DNA of 64,000 nucleotides from positions 1 through 64,000 of the forward strand of contig JAVEDU010000105.1 of NCBI GenBank assembly GCA_030840805.1. The letters are read 5' to 3'. Under the pieces are notes generated by a model. The model saw only the letters and a list, made by a program, of their open reading frames with translations, did not search any database and had not been told where the DNA came from. Below are positions 9,262 through 16,291 of the stretch, one piece after another; position 1 is the stretch's first letter, and every line of letters begins with the position of its first letter. The DNA comes from Actinomycetota bacterium. Its GTDB lineage: Bacteria; Actinomycetota; Actinomycetes; Mycobacteriales; HKI-0501. The translations under genes and the position numbers were made by a program.

Positions 9262-9330
9262 GCGGTAGCGAGGGTTCGAATCCCTTCGGGGCTACAACGG
9301 CCCGGACCTGCGGAAACGCGGGTCCGGGCC
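9262..9330 (+). repeat. Direct repeat A (putative attachment site, tRNA 3'-end-like plus hairpin)
   Basis: These 69 bp are identical to 15868-15936. The first part contains GAGGGTTCGAATCCCTT, a tRNA T-arm with the TTCGAAT loop, followed by an acceptor-like CGGGGCTA. The second part is a strong GC hairpin. The similarity extends about 16 bp further left with three mismatches. No 5' tRNA half is found beside it, as expected for the far end of an element that recombined into a tRNA 3' end. A truncated integrase start lies 69 bp downstream. Confidence 0.6.
9299..9330 (+). terminator. Hairpin inside direct repeat A
   Basis: GGCCCGGACCTGCG and CGCGGGTCCGGGCC pair around a GAAA loop to give a 14-bp stem with one G-T pair. 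ATTGTTCTGT follows. It looks like the intrinsic terminator of the tRNA whose 3' end was duplicated. Confidence 0.6.
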
Positions 9331-9398
9331 ATTGTTCTGTCCGGGCCGCTCCGGCTCCGTGGGATGGAACGTGGGATGAACGTGGGTACGGTCACCCC

Positions 9399-9490
9399 GT
9401 GCCTCGGAAGCGGCGACCACGCGGCTACATCGAGGAGTTCCCGTCGGGCAGCTTTCGCGCCGTCGTCTGCGGCGGTACCGACGCGTTGGG
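9399..9490 (+). pseudogene. Tyrosine integrase, N-terminal stub
   Basis: From GTG 9399 the frame reads VPRKRRPRGYIEEFPSGSFR followed by AVVCGGTDAL. This is the typical N-terminus of actinobacterial tyrosine site-specific integrases, whose first strands read GYIEELPSG, then a Phe/Tyr strand, then a GTDPLTG turn. After about 30 codons the similarity stops. The core-binding and catalytic domains (Arg...HxxR...Tyr) are absent. The position just beside direct repeat A is where an integrase gene usually sits relative to its attachment site, so this stub supports reading the repeat as an att site. Confidence 0.55.
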
Positions 9491-9774
9491 GCAGAGTAGT
9501 CATCTCAGTCGCGGGCCGCGTGCCGGTCCACGCGTCCCGGGCCACCAACAGAAGGGTCATTGCCCTACCGGTGCCGGTCGACGGTCACGGGGCGGATGAT
9601 GACGACCGCCAGCCAGCAGACGTAGCCGATCACCGTCTGCAGGTTGCTGGCGTCCGCGGGCCGTCTGACAGCAACCCTGACAGCAACGCCGGGCTACCGC
9701 CCCGGATCCTCCGGAGCCCCACCAGAGGTCGGCCCTTCGCCGGGCGCCGTCCGGGCAAGTGAGCGACGCTTTGC

Positions 9775-9825
9775 CCGGCGCCTGAAAGGCGGAAGGTCGG
9801 CAGCTCGACGTCGCCCTGCGCACCA
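9775..9825 (+). pseudogene. Degenerate tRNA-Phe 3' half
   Basis: The sequence GCCTGAAAGGCGGAAGGTCG, then a T-arm-like GGCAGCTCGACGTC and an ending in GCGCACCA, follows the 3' half of actinobacterial tRNA-Phe: anticodon loop CTGAAA with anticodon GAA, then variable loop, T-arm and CCA. The D-arm and acceptor 5' strand are not recognisable, and the T-loop has lost TTCGA. It is best read as the worn 3' end left by integration of another element at a tRNA-Phe gene. Confidence 0.5.
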
Positions 9826-10024
9826 GTTCTGACCCGCGGCAGACGGCTCCATCGCCTGTGCCCGAAAGGCCCGGTCATCGAGGTCACGGAGGCGCTCCGC
9901 CAGGCTCACGGCGACGGTCTGTCATTGGACGGGGCGCCATCAGCGTCGGTGATCGACCGGGCGGAGCAGCTAACGCGGGGCCCTTGGCATCAGGCTGACG
10001 GCAGCGCGACGCGCTATGGCCGTG

Positions 10025-11167
10025 TCAACCCGAGATGGCCCCGGTGGGATGGTTCGATTCGGCCCCAGCACGGTGGTTGCGGGAGGTCTGCGGGGCGGCG
10101 CGGTTCGCGTAGGTCATGCCGAGCAGGTTGTGAACGGCAGTCAGGGTGCGGTCGGCGATCTGACGGGCCCGGTCGTTGCCGTTGTCGAGGACTTCGTCGA
10201 TGTAGGAGTGGTCGTCGGCCAGGGCGGCGCGTCGTTGCCGCAGCGGGCGCAGGAGTTCGTTGACGGCCTCGGTGAGCGTCTGCTTGAGCCGTCCTGCGCC
10301 GCCGTCTCCGATGTTGTCGGCGAGACGGTGCGGGTCCTCGCCAGTGGTGGCGGCAAGGAGGTCTAGCAGGTTGGCGACGGCGGGCCGAATGAGCGGGTCG
10401 TAGCTGATATGCCTTTCGCTGTCGGTGGGCGCGCGGCGGATCAGCGCGGCGGTCTCGTCCTCGGTGGCGCGTAGCGCGATGCCGTTGCCGCGGGTCTTGC
10501 TCATCTTCTGTCCGTCGAGTCCGGCCAGCATCGGAGTGTCGGTGAGCAGGGCGTTTGGTTCAGGGAAGACCTGCTGCTGGTTGCCGTAGCGCTCATTGAA
10601 GCGACGGGCGATCAGGCGGGTGGTCTCGAGGTGCGGAAGTTGGTCGAGGCCGACGGGGACCAGGTTCGCCTGGCAGAAGAGGATGTCCGCGGCCTGGTGG
10701 ACGGGGTAGGTCAGCATGAGGCCGGTCGGTGGCAGGCCGGTGGCCTCGGTCTCGGCTTTGACGGTCGGATTTCGGTGCAGTTCGGCGTCGCTGACCAGGC
10801 TCAGGAACGGCAGTACCAATTCGTTGAGCGTGGGGACTGCGCTGTGGGTGAAGATCGTCGTTCGGTGCGGGTCGATGCCGGCGGCGAGGTAGTCGGCGAC
10901 GACGCCGCGGACGGTCTCCACTAGCTGGTGGCCTGCCTGCTGGTCGGTCATGACTTGGTAGTCGGCGATCAGCACGATCACCTCGACGCCGAGGTCCTGT
11001 AGCCGGACTCGATTGGCGAGGGTGCCGAGGTAGTGGCCGATGTGGAGTGGGCCGGTTGGGCGGTCGCCGGTCAGGACGCGGAAGCGTTGCGGGTCGGTCA
11101 GGACCTGGTCGTGGAGATCGTTACTGCGCTCGAGGGCTGCCAGCTGTGATGGGGTGCGGTCGGGCAT
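10025..11167 (-). CDS. trpS: Auxiliary tryptophanyl-tRNA synthetase
   Basis: This class I synthetase of 380 residues charges tRNA-Trp with tryptophan. The ATP-binding HIGH motif is at residues 42-45 (LHIGHYLG) and KMSKT at 221-225. The stretch between holds the tryptophan pocket, including DILFCQANLVPVGLDQLPH. The Met start is preceded by AAGGAG. The protein lies in the island, away from housekeeping genes, and carries a Trp-codon leader and attenuator upstream. Both facts point to the stress-induced, antibiotic-tolerant type of TrpRS known from Streptomyces, where the extra enzyme gives indolmycin resistance. Whether this one is resistant cannot be read from the sequence. The chromosome should carry a second, housekeeping trpS elsewhere. 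Confidence 0.88.
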   Translation of the reverse strand: MPDRTPSQLAALERSNDLHDQVLTDPQRFRVLTGDRPTGPLHIGHYLGTLANRVRLQDLGVEVIVLIADYQVMTDQQAGHQLVETVRGVVADYLAAGIDPHRTTIFTHSAVPTLNELVLPFLSLVSDAELHRNPTVKAETEATGLPPTGLMLTYPVHQAADILFCQANLVPVGLDQLPHLETTRLIARRFNERYGNQQQVFPEPNALLTDTPMLAGLDGQKMSKTRGNGIALRATEDETAALIRRAPTDSERHISYDPLIRPAVANLLDLLAATTGEDPHRLADNIGDGGAGRLKQTLTEAVNELLRPLRQRRAALADDHSYIDEVLDNGNDRARQIADRTLTAVHNLLGMTYANRAAPQTSRNHRAGAESNHPTGAISG

Positions 11168-11232
11168 CGGTGGGTCTCCTTGGGTGTGGAGGCCGACCTG
11201 TCGTGGCTGCCGAGCGATGCGATGTTCCCGGA

Positions 11233-11291
11233 GGGCTGCCGCGAGAGGGCAGCCCAGGACGTCAGTGGTCAGGGTCGCCGTTCAGGCGACC
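11233..11291 (-). promoter_or_regulatory. Ribosome-mediated transcription attenuator of trpS
   Basis: Four segments can be seen on the minus strand. Segment 1, GGTCGCC (11291-11285), overlaps the second Trp codon of the leader. Segment 2 is GGCGACCC (11279-11272), segment 3 GGGCTGCC (11255-11248) and segment 4 GGCAGCCC (11240-11233). Pairing 1:2 is perfect over 7 bp. Pairing 2:3 (antiterminator) is 7 of 8 with one G-T and one mismatch. Pairing 3:4 (terminator) is perfect over 8 bp. A ribosome stalled at the Trp codons would cover segment 1, free 2 to pair with 3, and prevent the terminator. No U-tract follows segment 4, as is common in GC-rich actinobacteria. Confidence 0.7.
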
Positions 11292-11319
11292 ACCGCCAGC
11301 TGATCAGGACGCGGGACAT
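11269..11319 (-). CDS. Leader peptide of trpS with two Trp codons
   Basis: The 16-codon frame reads MSRVLISWRWSPERRP and stops at TGA. Trp codons are at positions 8 and 10, spaced by one Arg codon, an enrichment expected for a sensor peptide and rare by chance. The peptide ends inside segment 2 of the attenuator and lies about 100 nt upstream of the trpS start, so translation can control the folding of the leader RNA. No strong ribosome binding site is visible upstream, and the start may be leaderless. Confidence 0.65.
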   Translation of the reverse strand: MSRVLISWRWSPERRP

Positions 11320-11405
11320 GACGATGATCGTGCCGTAAGCCGCGCGCGGATCGCAAGCAGAGCAGCGCCGGTCTATCCGAGCCTGGTCCGGGTGTGCGGC
11401 TGCGG

Positions 11406-11660
11406 TCAGTTGCTGGCCTTCGCGCGGCGAGCGTGCGCGAGGCGGCAGCTGTGGCCAGTCTCGATGATCTGGCCGTTGAAGGTGAGGCGGTCGACGACGG
11501 CGGCACAGAGGCTCGGGTCGGTGACGGTTTTGGTCCAGCCGGAGAACGGCTCTTTGGAGGCGATCGCGACGGCGGACTTCTCCTCCCGTTCGGTGAGGAC
11601 TTGGAACAGCAGTTCGGCGCCTCGGCGGTCGAGCTGAATCCAGTCCGCATCAGCCCACAA
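11406..11660 (-). pseudogene. IS21-type helper protein IstB, C-terminal fragment
   Basis: The minus-strand frame reads QLDRRGAELLFQVLTERE, then VAIASKEPFSGWTKTVTDP and RLTFNGQIIETG. This is the C-terminal half of the IstB AAA+ ATPase: the region after Walker B with the arginine sensor motifs. The Walker A and B region is missing or out of frame upstream, so the fragment is dead. IstA and the IS21 ends are not seen. It lies 87 bp upstream of the trpS leader and may have come with the rearrangement that placed trpS here. Confidence 0.65.
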
Positions 11661-11850
11661 GCCGCAGCGACGAAGCGAGACCCCCGGTCGGCATCTGCCC
11701 AGGTGGCAGCCCCTTCGCGATGTCTCACCACCGCGGACGATTGCGGCCTGCACGTTCCCGGCCTACAGACTGACTCGTCCGCCCCAGCCCTCACTGCCCG
11801 CTCCGGCCCCGACGCCGCCTGTCCGCGCGAATGGTCGCACGGGAACAGCG

Positions 11851-12203
11851 GTGGATGGCGTCGACCCGACGAGTCTCGGAGTGTGGCCCCGAGTGGAAGT
11901 TGCCGAACGTCCAGAGACTGACCGCAAGGGCAGACTAAAGACCAAGCGAGACTGGTACCTCATACTAGAGAACACCACAGGCGCCCCCGTCTACAACGTC
12001 GACTTCACGTTGAGGGCATCAGCGACGATGAACTTTTCCGCGTGATCAAGGATGGCGGGGCCATCGACACTATGCCGCCCCGCGGGGAGTTCCGGTTCCC
12101 GCTCCTACTTGCTATGGGATCGCCCGACAGCGCGATGTGCGTTGTTACATGGAGAGACAGAAGCGGTGAGGAACGCTCCACCCGGGCGACGGTACGGGTC
12201 TAG
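11851..12203 (+). pseudogene. Unrecognised conserved actinobacterial protein, frameshifted and N-truncated
   Basis: Two plus-strand frames join across 12009-12016. The first gives LGVWPRVEVAERPETDRKGR...DWYLILENTTGAPVYNVDFTL. The second continues with EGISDDELFRVIKDGGAIDT and runs to a stop at 12201-12203 with the end RSTRATVRV. Together they form a beta-sandwich-like domain (YLILEN, a Pro/Gly turn, PRGEFRFPL) that I know from actinobacterial hypothetical membrane proteins, whose N-terminal helix and coiled coil are missing here. The shift and the lost N-terminus make it a pseudogene. Function unknown. Confidence 0.5.
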
Positions 12204-12399
12204 CTGAATTGCTCCACCGTGCACTGACCCGTGCAGGCCAGAGACCACTTCGACGGTGGCACCGGCGACATCACGACAGCGCATGGGCTACCGCCCGCTG
12301 ATCTCCGCTCCTTCGCCGCCGCGAACAGTGGGATCGCGCCCGCGACAGCAGCAGGCCCATGAGCCCGCTGCCGCCCCGCCCTCGGCGTACCCGAGCGCG

Positions 12400-12557
12400 A
12401 GGGCCAGCTCGTGCGGGCCGGCGCCGATCACGGTGGTGCACTCGGCGGCGATCAACGCCTGGTAGAGGGTCTGGGTGGCCTGCCGGCCCCGGTCGTCGAC
12501 GTCGGCGGCCTTCAGTGCGTCGAGCACCGCGAGTAGGGCAGAGTGATCCAGGGCCAT
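12400..12557 (-). pseudogene. IS256-family transposase, N-terminal fragment
   Basis: From ATG 12557 the minus strand reads MALDHSALLAVLDALKAADV, then TLYQALIAAECTTVIGAGPH. This matches the conserved N-terminus of IS256-family transposases (usually MALDQSALLELLDALK... and LTAVIGAGP). After about 50 codons the frame leaves the family, and the DDE catalytic region is absent. An IS-end-like sequence follows about 95 bp upstream of the start. Confidence 0.65.
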
Positions 12558-12649
12558 CGTGTGCTGTGTCCTTCCGCGAGAACCATTGGCGTGGTCTCGC
12601 TGACCATCACACGGTGACCCCTTCGACGTGGTCCCTCAGGCTGTCAGGG

Positions 12650-12684
12650 GCCGATCACTTACACCACTTCTCGGGACGCAACCC
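12650..12684. repeat. Probable IS256-type terminal inverted repeat (single end)
   Basis: The sequence GATCACTTACACCACTTCTC, followed by GGGACGC, resembles the terminal repeats of IS256-family elements, which carry TTACACCACTTC near their ends. It lies just outside the 5' end of the transposase fragment, as expected. The other end was not found, consistent with a truncated insertion. Confidence 0.45.
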
Positions 12685-12976
12685 ATGCCGGTGAAATGGC
12701 TGAGTTCCCTGAGAAGTGACTGGCACACGGGAGGCGGGTGTGCGATCGCCTCACGACTCTCCCCCTACCGAGACGTCGCTCCGACATCGCTATCTGGAAA
12801 GATGCCACGACAGAGGGACATCCCGCCACGGGGTCCTCCTCCTGCGCTCTGGGCGTCGGTCCCTGTGGCCGCGCCCCGGGGCCCACCACTAAGTGGACCG
12901 CCTGCGGCCTCTCGCGTGCCCTCTGTCGTGAAGGAGAGAGGTGCTGCGGCGGGCACAGCAGGGAGGGACGACGGGG

Positions 12977-14428
12977 ATGCTGACGCTGAAGAGCACGGAC
13001 GGGACCGCCACCTGGGACGGGCACGTCCTCACGCTGGCGTTCTCGGGTTTCCTGAGCGGTCAGGTCAAGCGCAAGAAGATCGTGGCCTACCCCCGTGCCG
13101 AGTTCTCGTGGTTGGAACTGGCGCCGGCACGAGGCCTCACGAGTGCATATCTCCTGATTCACCGCCCCGGCGTCGAGCTGCGCGCGAAGCTCGGCCCGCA
13201 GAAGCGCCTCGACACGTTCGTCGTGCCATTTGGCAAGGACGAGGCTGTCACGCAGTTCGTGGCGGCGGTCAACGGGGGTGTGCATCACGGGGCTCCGTCG
13301 GCGCCGGTCACGATGCCCGTTGCCCCGGCGACCACGCCCGGGTGGGCGGAGTCCGAGAGCCGCGGCGGCAACGAGCCAGAGCCCGCCGACATGCCGCCGA
13401 GTCGTGCCGTGCCAGCCCTCGGACGATCGGGATTCGGGACGCAGAGGGTGGCCGCCGCGGTCGAGCCGCCGGCGCGGCAGATCGATTCGTGGCAGGTCGC
13501 TGAGGAGAACGCGGCCGCCTGGATGCGGTACTGGGGACACTCCGACGCGGCCTGTACCCCGGCGGGTGCCGACGGGGGCATCGACGTGCGGGCGAGGACG
13601 GCAGTCGCGCAGGTGAAATTCGAGGCGGCCCAGGTCGGGGCGCCGGCGGTCCAGCGTCTCGTCGGCGCGCGGGGCCTGGACCACTCCCTCACGCTGTACT
13701 TCTTCTCCGGCGCGGGCTTTGCTCGTCCCGCGGTGGACTACGCCGAGATGATGGGGATCGCGCTGTTCAAGTACGACCTGCTCGGTCGGATGACCCCCGT
13801 ATCCAGCGCCGCCAGCACGGCAATCGCGCGGGCAGCTGAATCCGTTCGCCTGTCCGAGGAACGTGAATCGGTTCGCCTGTCCGCGGAACGTGAATCGGTT
13901 CGCCTGTCCGCGGAACGCCTCCGGGCGTTGCCTGCGGTAAGGGCCTGGCTGGCGACAACGCCGCCGGCACAACCTGACCCTCCGGGCTGGTTCGGGCGCA
14001 ACTGGAGTCTCCTCCTGGCGCTCTGGTTCCTCCTTGGGGGGCTTTGGAACGGAGTCGGCTACCTCCGCGGGGCGGCTCCCGAAGACATAGACTGGCGCGC
14101 CCCGCTGATCTTGTTGCTCGTCGGGTGTGCGCTCGTATTGCTCTGGCGGCACCTCGGGCGCAAGCGCCGCGCCAGAGAGGTCGGGGCGGCATCAGTGGCA
14201 CCGGTCGTCTGGCCGGCCCGACCAATGCCCGCGTCCGTGCTCGCTGCCGTGCTCGGGTCGCCCGGTGTAGCGGGAGCGTTGCGGGCCCGCAACAGGATCC
14301 AGGCAATCAAGCATTATCGGACCGCGAATCCCGGGTTCGGTTTGGTCGAGAGCAAGAGACTCATTGACGCCGTATCGGCGGACTCCAGGTTCGCCGCTGA
14401 CGATAGGTCCGCATCCCAGGATGGATGA
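12977..14428 (+). CDS. DUF4429 - Mrr-like nuclease - membrane - L7/L12-like fusion protein
   Basis: The protein has about 483 residues. Residues 1-90 resemble DUF4429 (MLTLKSTDGTATWDGHVLTL with a Lys-rich loop KRKKIVAYP). Residues 170-280 are an Mrr-type restriction nuclease fold, with the key acids and base in GADGGID (Asp 203) and AQVK (Gln 212, Lys 214). Three nine-residue repeats (ESVRLSEER type) at about 288-314 would form a helix. Two membrane helices follow at about 342-362 and 376-391, and a C-terminal NRIQAIKHYRTANPGFGLVE segment like the ribosomal L7/L12 C-terminal domain. Start ATG 12977 follows GGAGGGACG; GTG 12941 with AAGGAGAG is an alternative. Membrane-anchored Mrr proteins act in defence or stress, but this combination is unusual. 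Its target is unknown. Confidence 0.65.
   Translation: MLTLKSTDGTATWDGHVLTLAFSGFLSGQVKRKKIVAYPRAEFSWLELAPARGLTSAYLLIHRPGVELRAKLGPQKRLDTFVVPFGKDEAVTQFVAAVNGGVHHGAPSAPVTMPVAPATTPGWAESESRGGNEPEPADMPPSRAVPALGRSGFGTQRVAAAVEPPARQIDSWQVAEENAAAWMRYWGHSDAACTPAGADGGIDVRARTAVAQVKFEAAQVGAPAVQRLVGARGLDHSLTLYFFSGAGFARPAVDYAEMMGIALFKYDLLGRMTPVSSAASTAIARAAESVRLSEERESVRLSAERESVRLSAERLRALPAVRAWLATTPPAQPDPPGWFGRNWSLLLALWFLLGGLWNGVGYLRGAAPEDIDWRAPLILLLVGCALVLLWRHLGRKRRAREVGAASVAPVVWPARPMPASVLAAVLGSPGVAGALRARNRIQAIKHYRTANPGFGLVESKRLIDAVSADSRFAADDRSASQDG
13838..13918 (+). repeat. Three 27-bp tandem units inside the Mrr fusion gene
   Basis: Three in-frame copies of a 27-bp unit (13838-13864, 13865-13891, 13892-13918) encode ESVRLSEER, ESVRLSAER and ESVRLSAER. 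The last two copies are nearly identical, which points to recent slippage. The nine-residue unit has a charged face and probably makes a linker helix before the membrane segment. Confidence 0.7.
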
Positions 14429-14467
14429 CGACCCCATCGGCCTGGGGTCGGGTGCAGCAGCGCCCCC

Positions 14468-14612
14468 GTGGCCCGGTTCGTAGCCTGAAATGCGGACGAC
14501 CGAGGCGTCTTACGGGCGGCAGTGGGAGACCGACTGGGGGAGTTAGGTGTTGGCGGAGGCGGCAGTCGACGGGTACGAGGTTCCTCATAATCCCTCGGTC
14601 GTGGACTTCGAG
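14468..14612 (+). repeat. Diverged ~140-nt repeated element, copy R2
   Basis: This is the second copy of the element at 3625-3760, on the same strand, with GTGGCCCGGTTCGT at 14468, TGGGGGAG at 14535 and GAGGTTCCTC at 14577. The block CGAGGTTCCTC..ATAATCCCTCG can pair as a stem, and a T-arm-like CGTGGACTTCGAGC follows. No complete cloverleaf forms. The interval 14429-14864 holds no other feature that I can support. Confidence 0.45.
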
Positions 14613-14864
14613 CCCGCCCGCCCAACCTGTGGAAACGACCTCACCATCGGACTGGCGTGACGTCACTTCGCCCACTGGGCACGGCTGCATCATCGCCAAG
14701 GAGGCGATCGTGCACGCCGTAAGGCCGACCCGTGGCGTCCACTGCGCTCGCTCGCGGAGAAGTAGCTACAGATAGCTAAGGGCGCTATTGCCCTGAGTTG
14801 CTCCGGCCAGCCGAACCAGGCGGTAGCGTTCGATCGCTCAACTCCAACTCTGGGGGAAGACCGC

Positions 14865-15704
14865 ATGGCACCGCGTTACAACTCGCCGCCGAACTGGCCC
14901 ACTCCACCTGCGGGATGGACACCGCCCGAGGGGTGGCAGCCGGACCCGGAGTGGGGACCCGCACCTGAGGGGTGGAACTTCTGGATCCAGGAACAGAACT
15001 GGTTCCTCCGTCACAAGGCCGCCAGCATCGTCGGCGGAGTTGTCATCCTCCTGCTGCTCGTATGCTGCGGCATCGGCGTGGCCGCGTCTCCGGGCGAGAA
15101 GACGGTGCTCCAGGCACCGGCGAGCGCGATGCCGTCTGCCAGCGCGACGCCGTCTGCCAGCGCGACGCTGTCTCCGAGTTCTCCGTCTGTCTCTCCGTCC
15201 ACCCCGAAGCCCGCCACATCGGTACCCAATGTCGTAGGGCAGCGGCTCACCGCGGCGATGATGACCATGTCTGCCGCTGGGTACACCAACGTAGAGCCAG
15301 TGGACGCCTCCGGAGACGGCCGGCCCGTGCTCAACCCCGAGAACTGGACCGTTCGGGCCCAGACTCCCCAGGCCGGGACGAAGGCGACGACGACATCGGT
15401 CATCACTCTGAAGGTCGTCAAGCCCAGCGACGGCGCGGGTAGCGACAGTGTCACCACCGGCATAGTGCCGAACGTCGTGTGCAAGGACCTGCAGACAGCG
15501 CAGGACACCATGCAGGCCGCCGGCTTCTACAACCTCGGATCCGAGGACGGCACCGGGCAGGGCCGCGTGCAGGTGGCAGACCGGAACTGGGTCGTCATTG
15601 CCCAGTCCGCGCGCGCGGGCACTCGACCCGATCCAGGTACTCGCGTCGTGCTGCGGGCCGTCAAGTTCGGGGAACCGACAGGGAAGTCCGGTTGTAAGAA
15701 CTGA
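14865..15704 (+). CDS. Single-pass membrane protein with two PASTA-like domains
   Basis: The protein has 279 residues. A Pro/Trp-rich cytosolic start of about 50 residues (PPNWPTPPAGWTPPEGW) is followed by a membrane helix at about 53-75, a Ser/Pro/Thr linker with a short internal repeat, and two PASTA-like domains beginning VPNVVGQRLTAA and VPNVVCKDLQTA. PASTA domains bind peptidoglycan fragments in Ser/Thr kinases and penicillin-binding proteins, but no kinase domain is present here. Start ATG 14865 follows GGGGGAAG. It lies inside the A-B repeat interval and downstream of the Mrr fusion gene on the same strand, separated by 436 bases with element R2. Its role is unknown. Confidence 0.65.
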   Translation: MAPRYNSPPNWPTPPAGWTPPEGWQPDPEWGPAPEGWNFWIQEQNWFLRHKAASIVGGVVILLLLVCCGIGVAASPGEKTVLQAPASAMPSASATPSASATLSPSSPSVSPSTPKPATSVPNVVGQRLTAAMMTMSAAGYTNVEPVDASGDGRPVLNPENWTVRAQTPQAGTKATTTSVITLKVVKPSDGAGSDSVTTGIVPNVVCKDLQTAQDTMQAAGFYNLGSEDGTGQGRVQVADRNWVVIAQSARAGTRPDPGTRVVLRAVKFGEPTGKSGCKN

Positions 15705-15867
15705 CGTCCCCGGTCGGCTGCGAGGATGGGCACAGCTTCCGTCCGTGGGATGGAACGTGGGACGAACTGCCGTCCACCGGATCTCCACAGCAACGCTGTA
15801 GCTCCCTGTGTGGCGTCCCTAGCAGGGCAAATGCGACCGGGACCACCGAGGACGCCGGTCGCTCAAA

Positions 15868-15936
15868 GCGGTAGCGAGGGTTCGAATCCCTTCGGGGCTA
15901 CAACGGCCCGGACCTGCGGAAACGCGGGTCCGGGCC
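15868..15936 (+). repeat. Direct repeat B (putative attachment site)
   Basis: All 69 bp match direct repeat A at 9262-9330, including the T-arm-like GAGGGTTCGAATCCC and the GC hairpin. About 100 bp upstream, CCGTGGGATGGAACGTGGGA (15743-15762) matches the tract just downstream of repeat A (9357-9376), so a second short repeat accompanies both sites. The interval A-B is 6.6 kb and holds trpS, IS remnants, the Mrr fusion gene and the PASTA-like gene. Confidence 0.6.
15905..15936 (+). terminator. Hairpin inside direct repeat B
   Basis: The same 14-bp stem with GAAA loop as in repeat A is followed here by TTTGTCTTTC, a better U-rich tail. It may stop transcription from the PASTA-like gene. Confidence 0.6.
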
Positions 15937-16291
15937 TTTGTCTTTCCCGGGCCCCGGCAGGGCCGTGGGATGAGCACGGACACCAGCGGTCGTGCTGGAT
16001 CGACCGTGCCATGTTGTGGTGCCGCCGGAAGGAGCCGAACCTGCGCTCCCCGACCCCGGAGACCGGCTGGCCCCGGAGTCTGCCCCGGCATCCGTGCTGC
16101 TGGGGTGCATGCTGAGTGCCCTCCGGTGTCTCACCGGTGCACTGGTGGGCACAGTTCATCCCCCGACCGCTCGGCCACGAGAGAGGTCAGCGGTGGCGCA
16201 GCTCCGTTCGGGTGACACCTGCGGCGAGCCGCGCCGCTCTTCCCGGCTTCGCGGGCTTCCTCTGGAGATTCCTGATTCCGACTATTCGTGA
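15937..16291. other. No gene recognised
   Basis: About 355 bases lie between repeat B and the next pseudogene. The frames are open, as usual for this base composition, but none has family-like sequence. GGCCGTGGGATGAGCACGG just after repeat B again resembles the GTGGGATGGAACG tract near the repeats. Confidence 0.35.

Noticed and set aside
9557-9909. Minus-strand frames such as MSLAERLRDLDDRAFRAQAM as a gene
   Set aside because: The frame runs into the tRNA-Phe-like remnant and has no family similarity that I can name.
13838-13918. CRISPR array suspicion from 27-bp repeats
   Set aside because: The units are directly adjacent without spacers, are in frame with the coding sequence, and encode a nine-residue repeat.
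14545-14640. Element R2 as a complete tRNA gene (CTCATAAT anticodon-like loop and TTCGA)
   Set aside because: The anticodon stem does not form around a 7-nt loop, and the acceptor strands pair only poorly. R1 lacks the CAT loop, so R2 is treated as part of the repeat.
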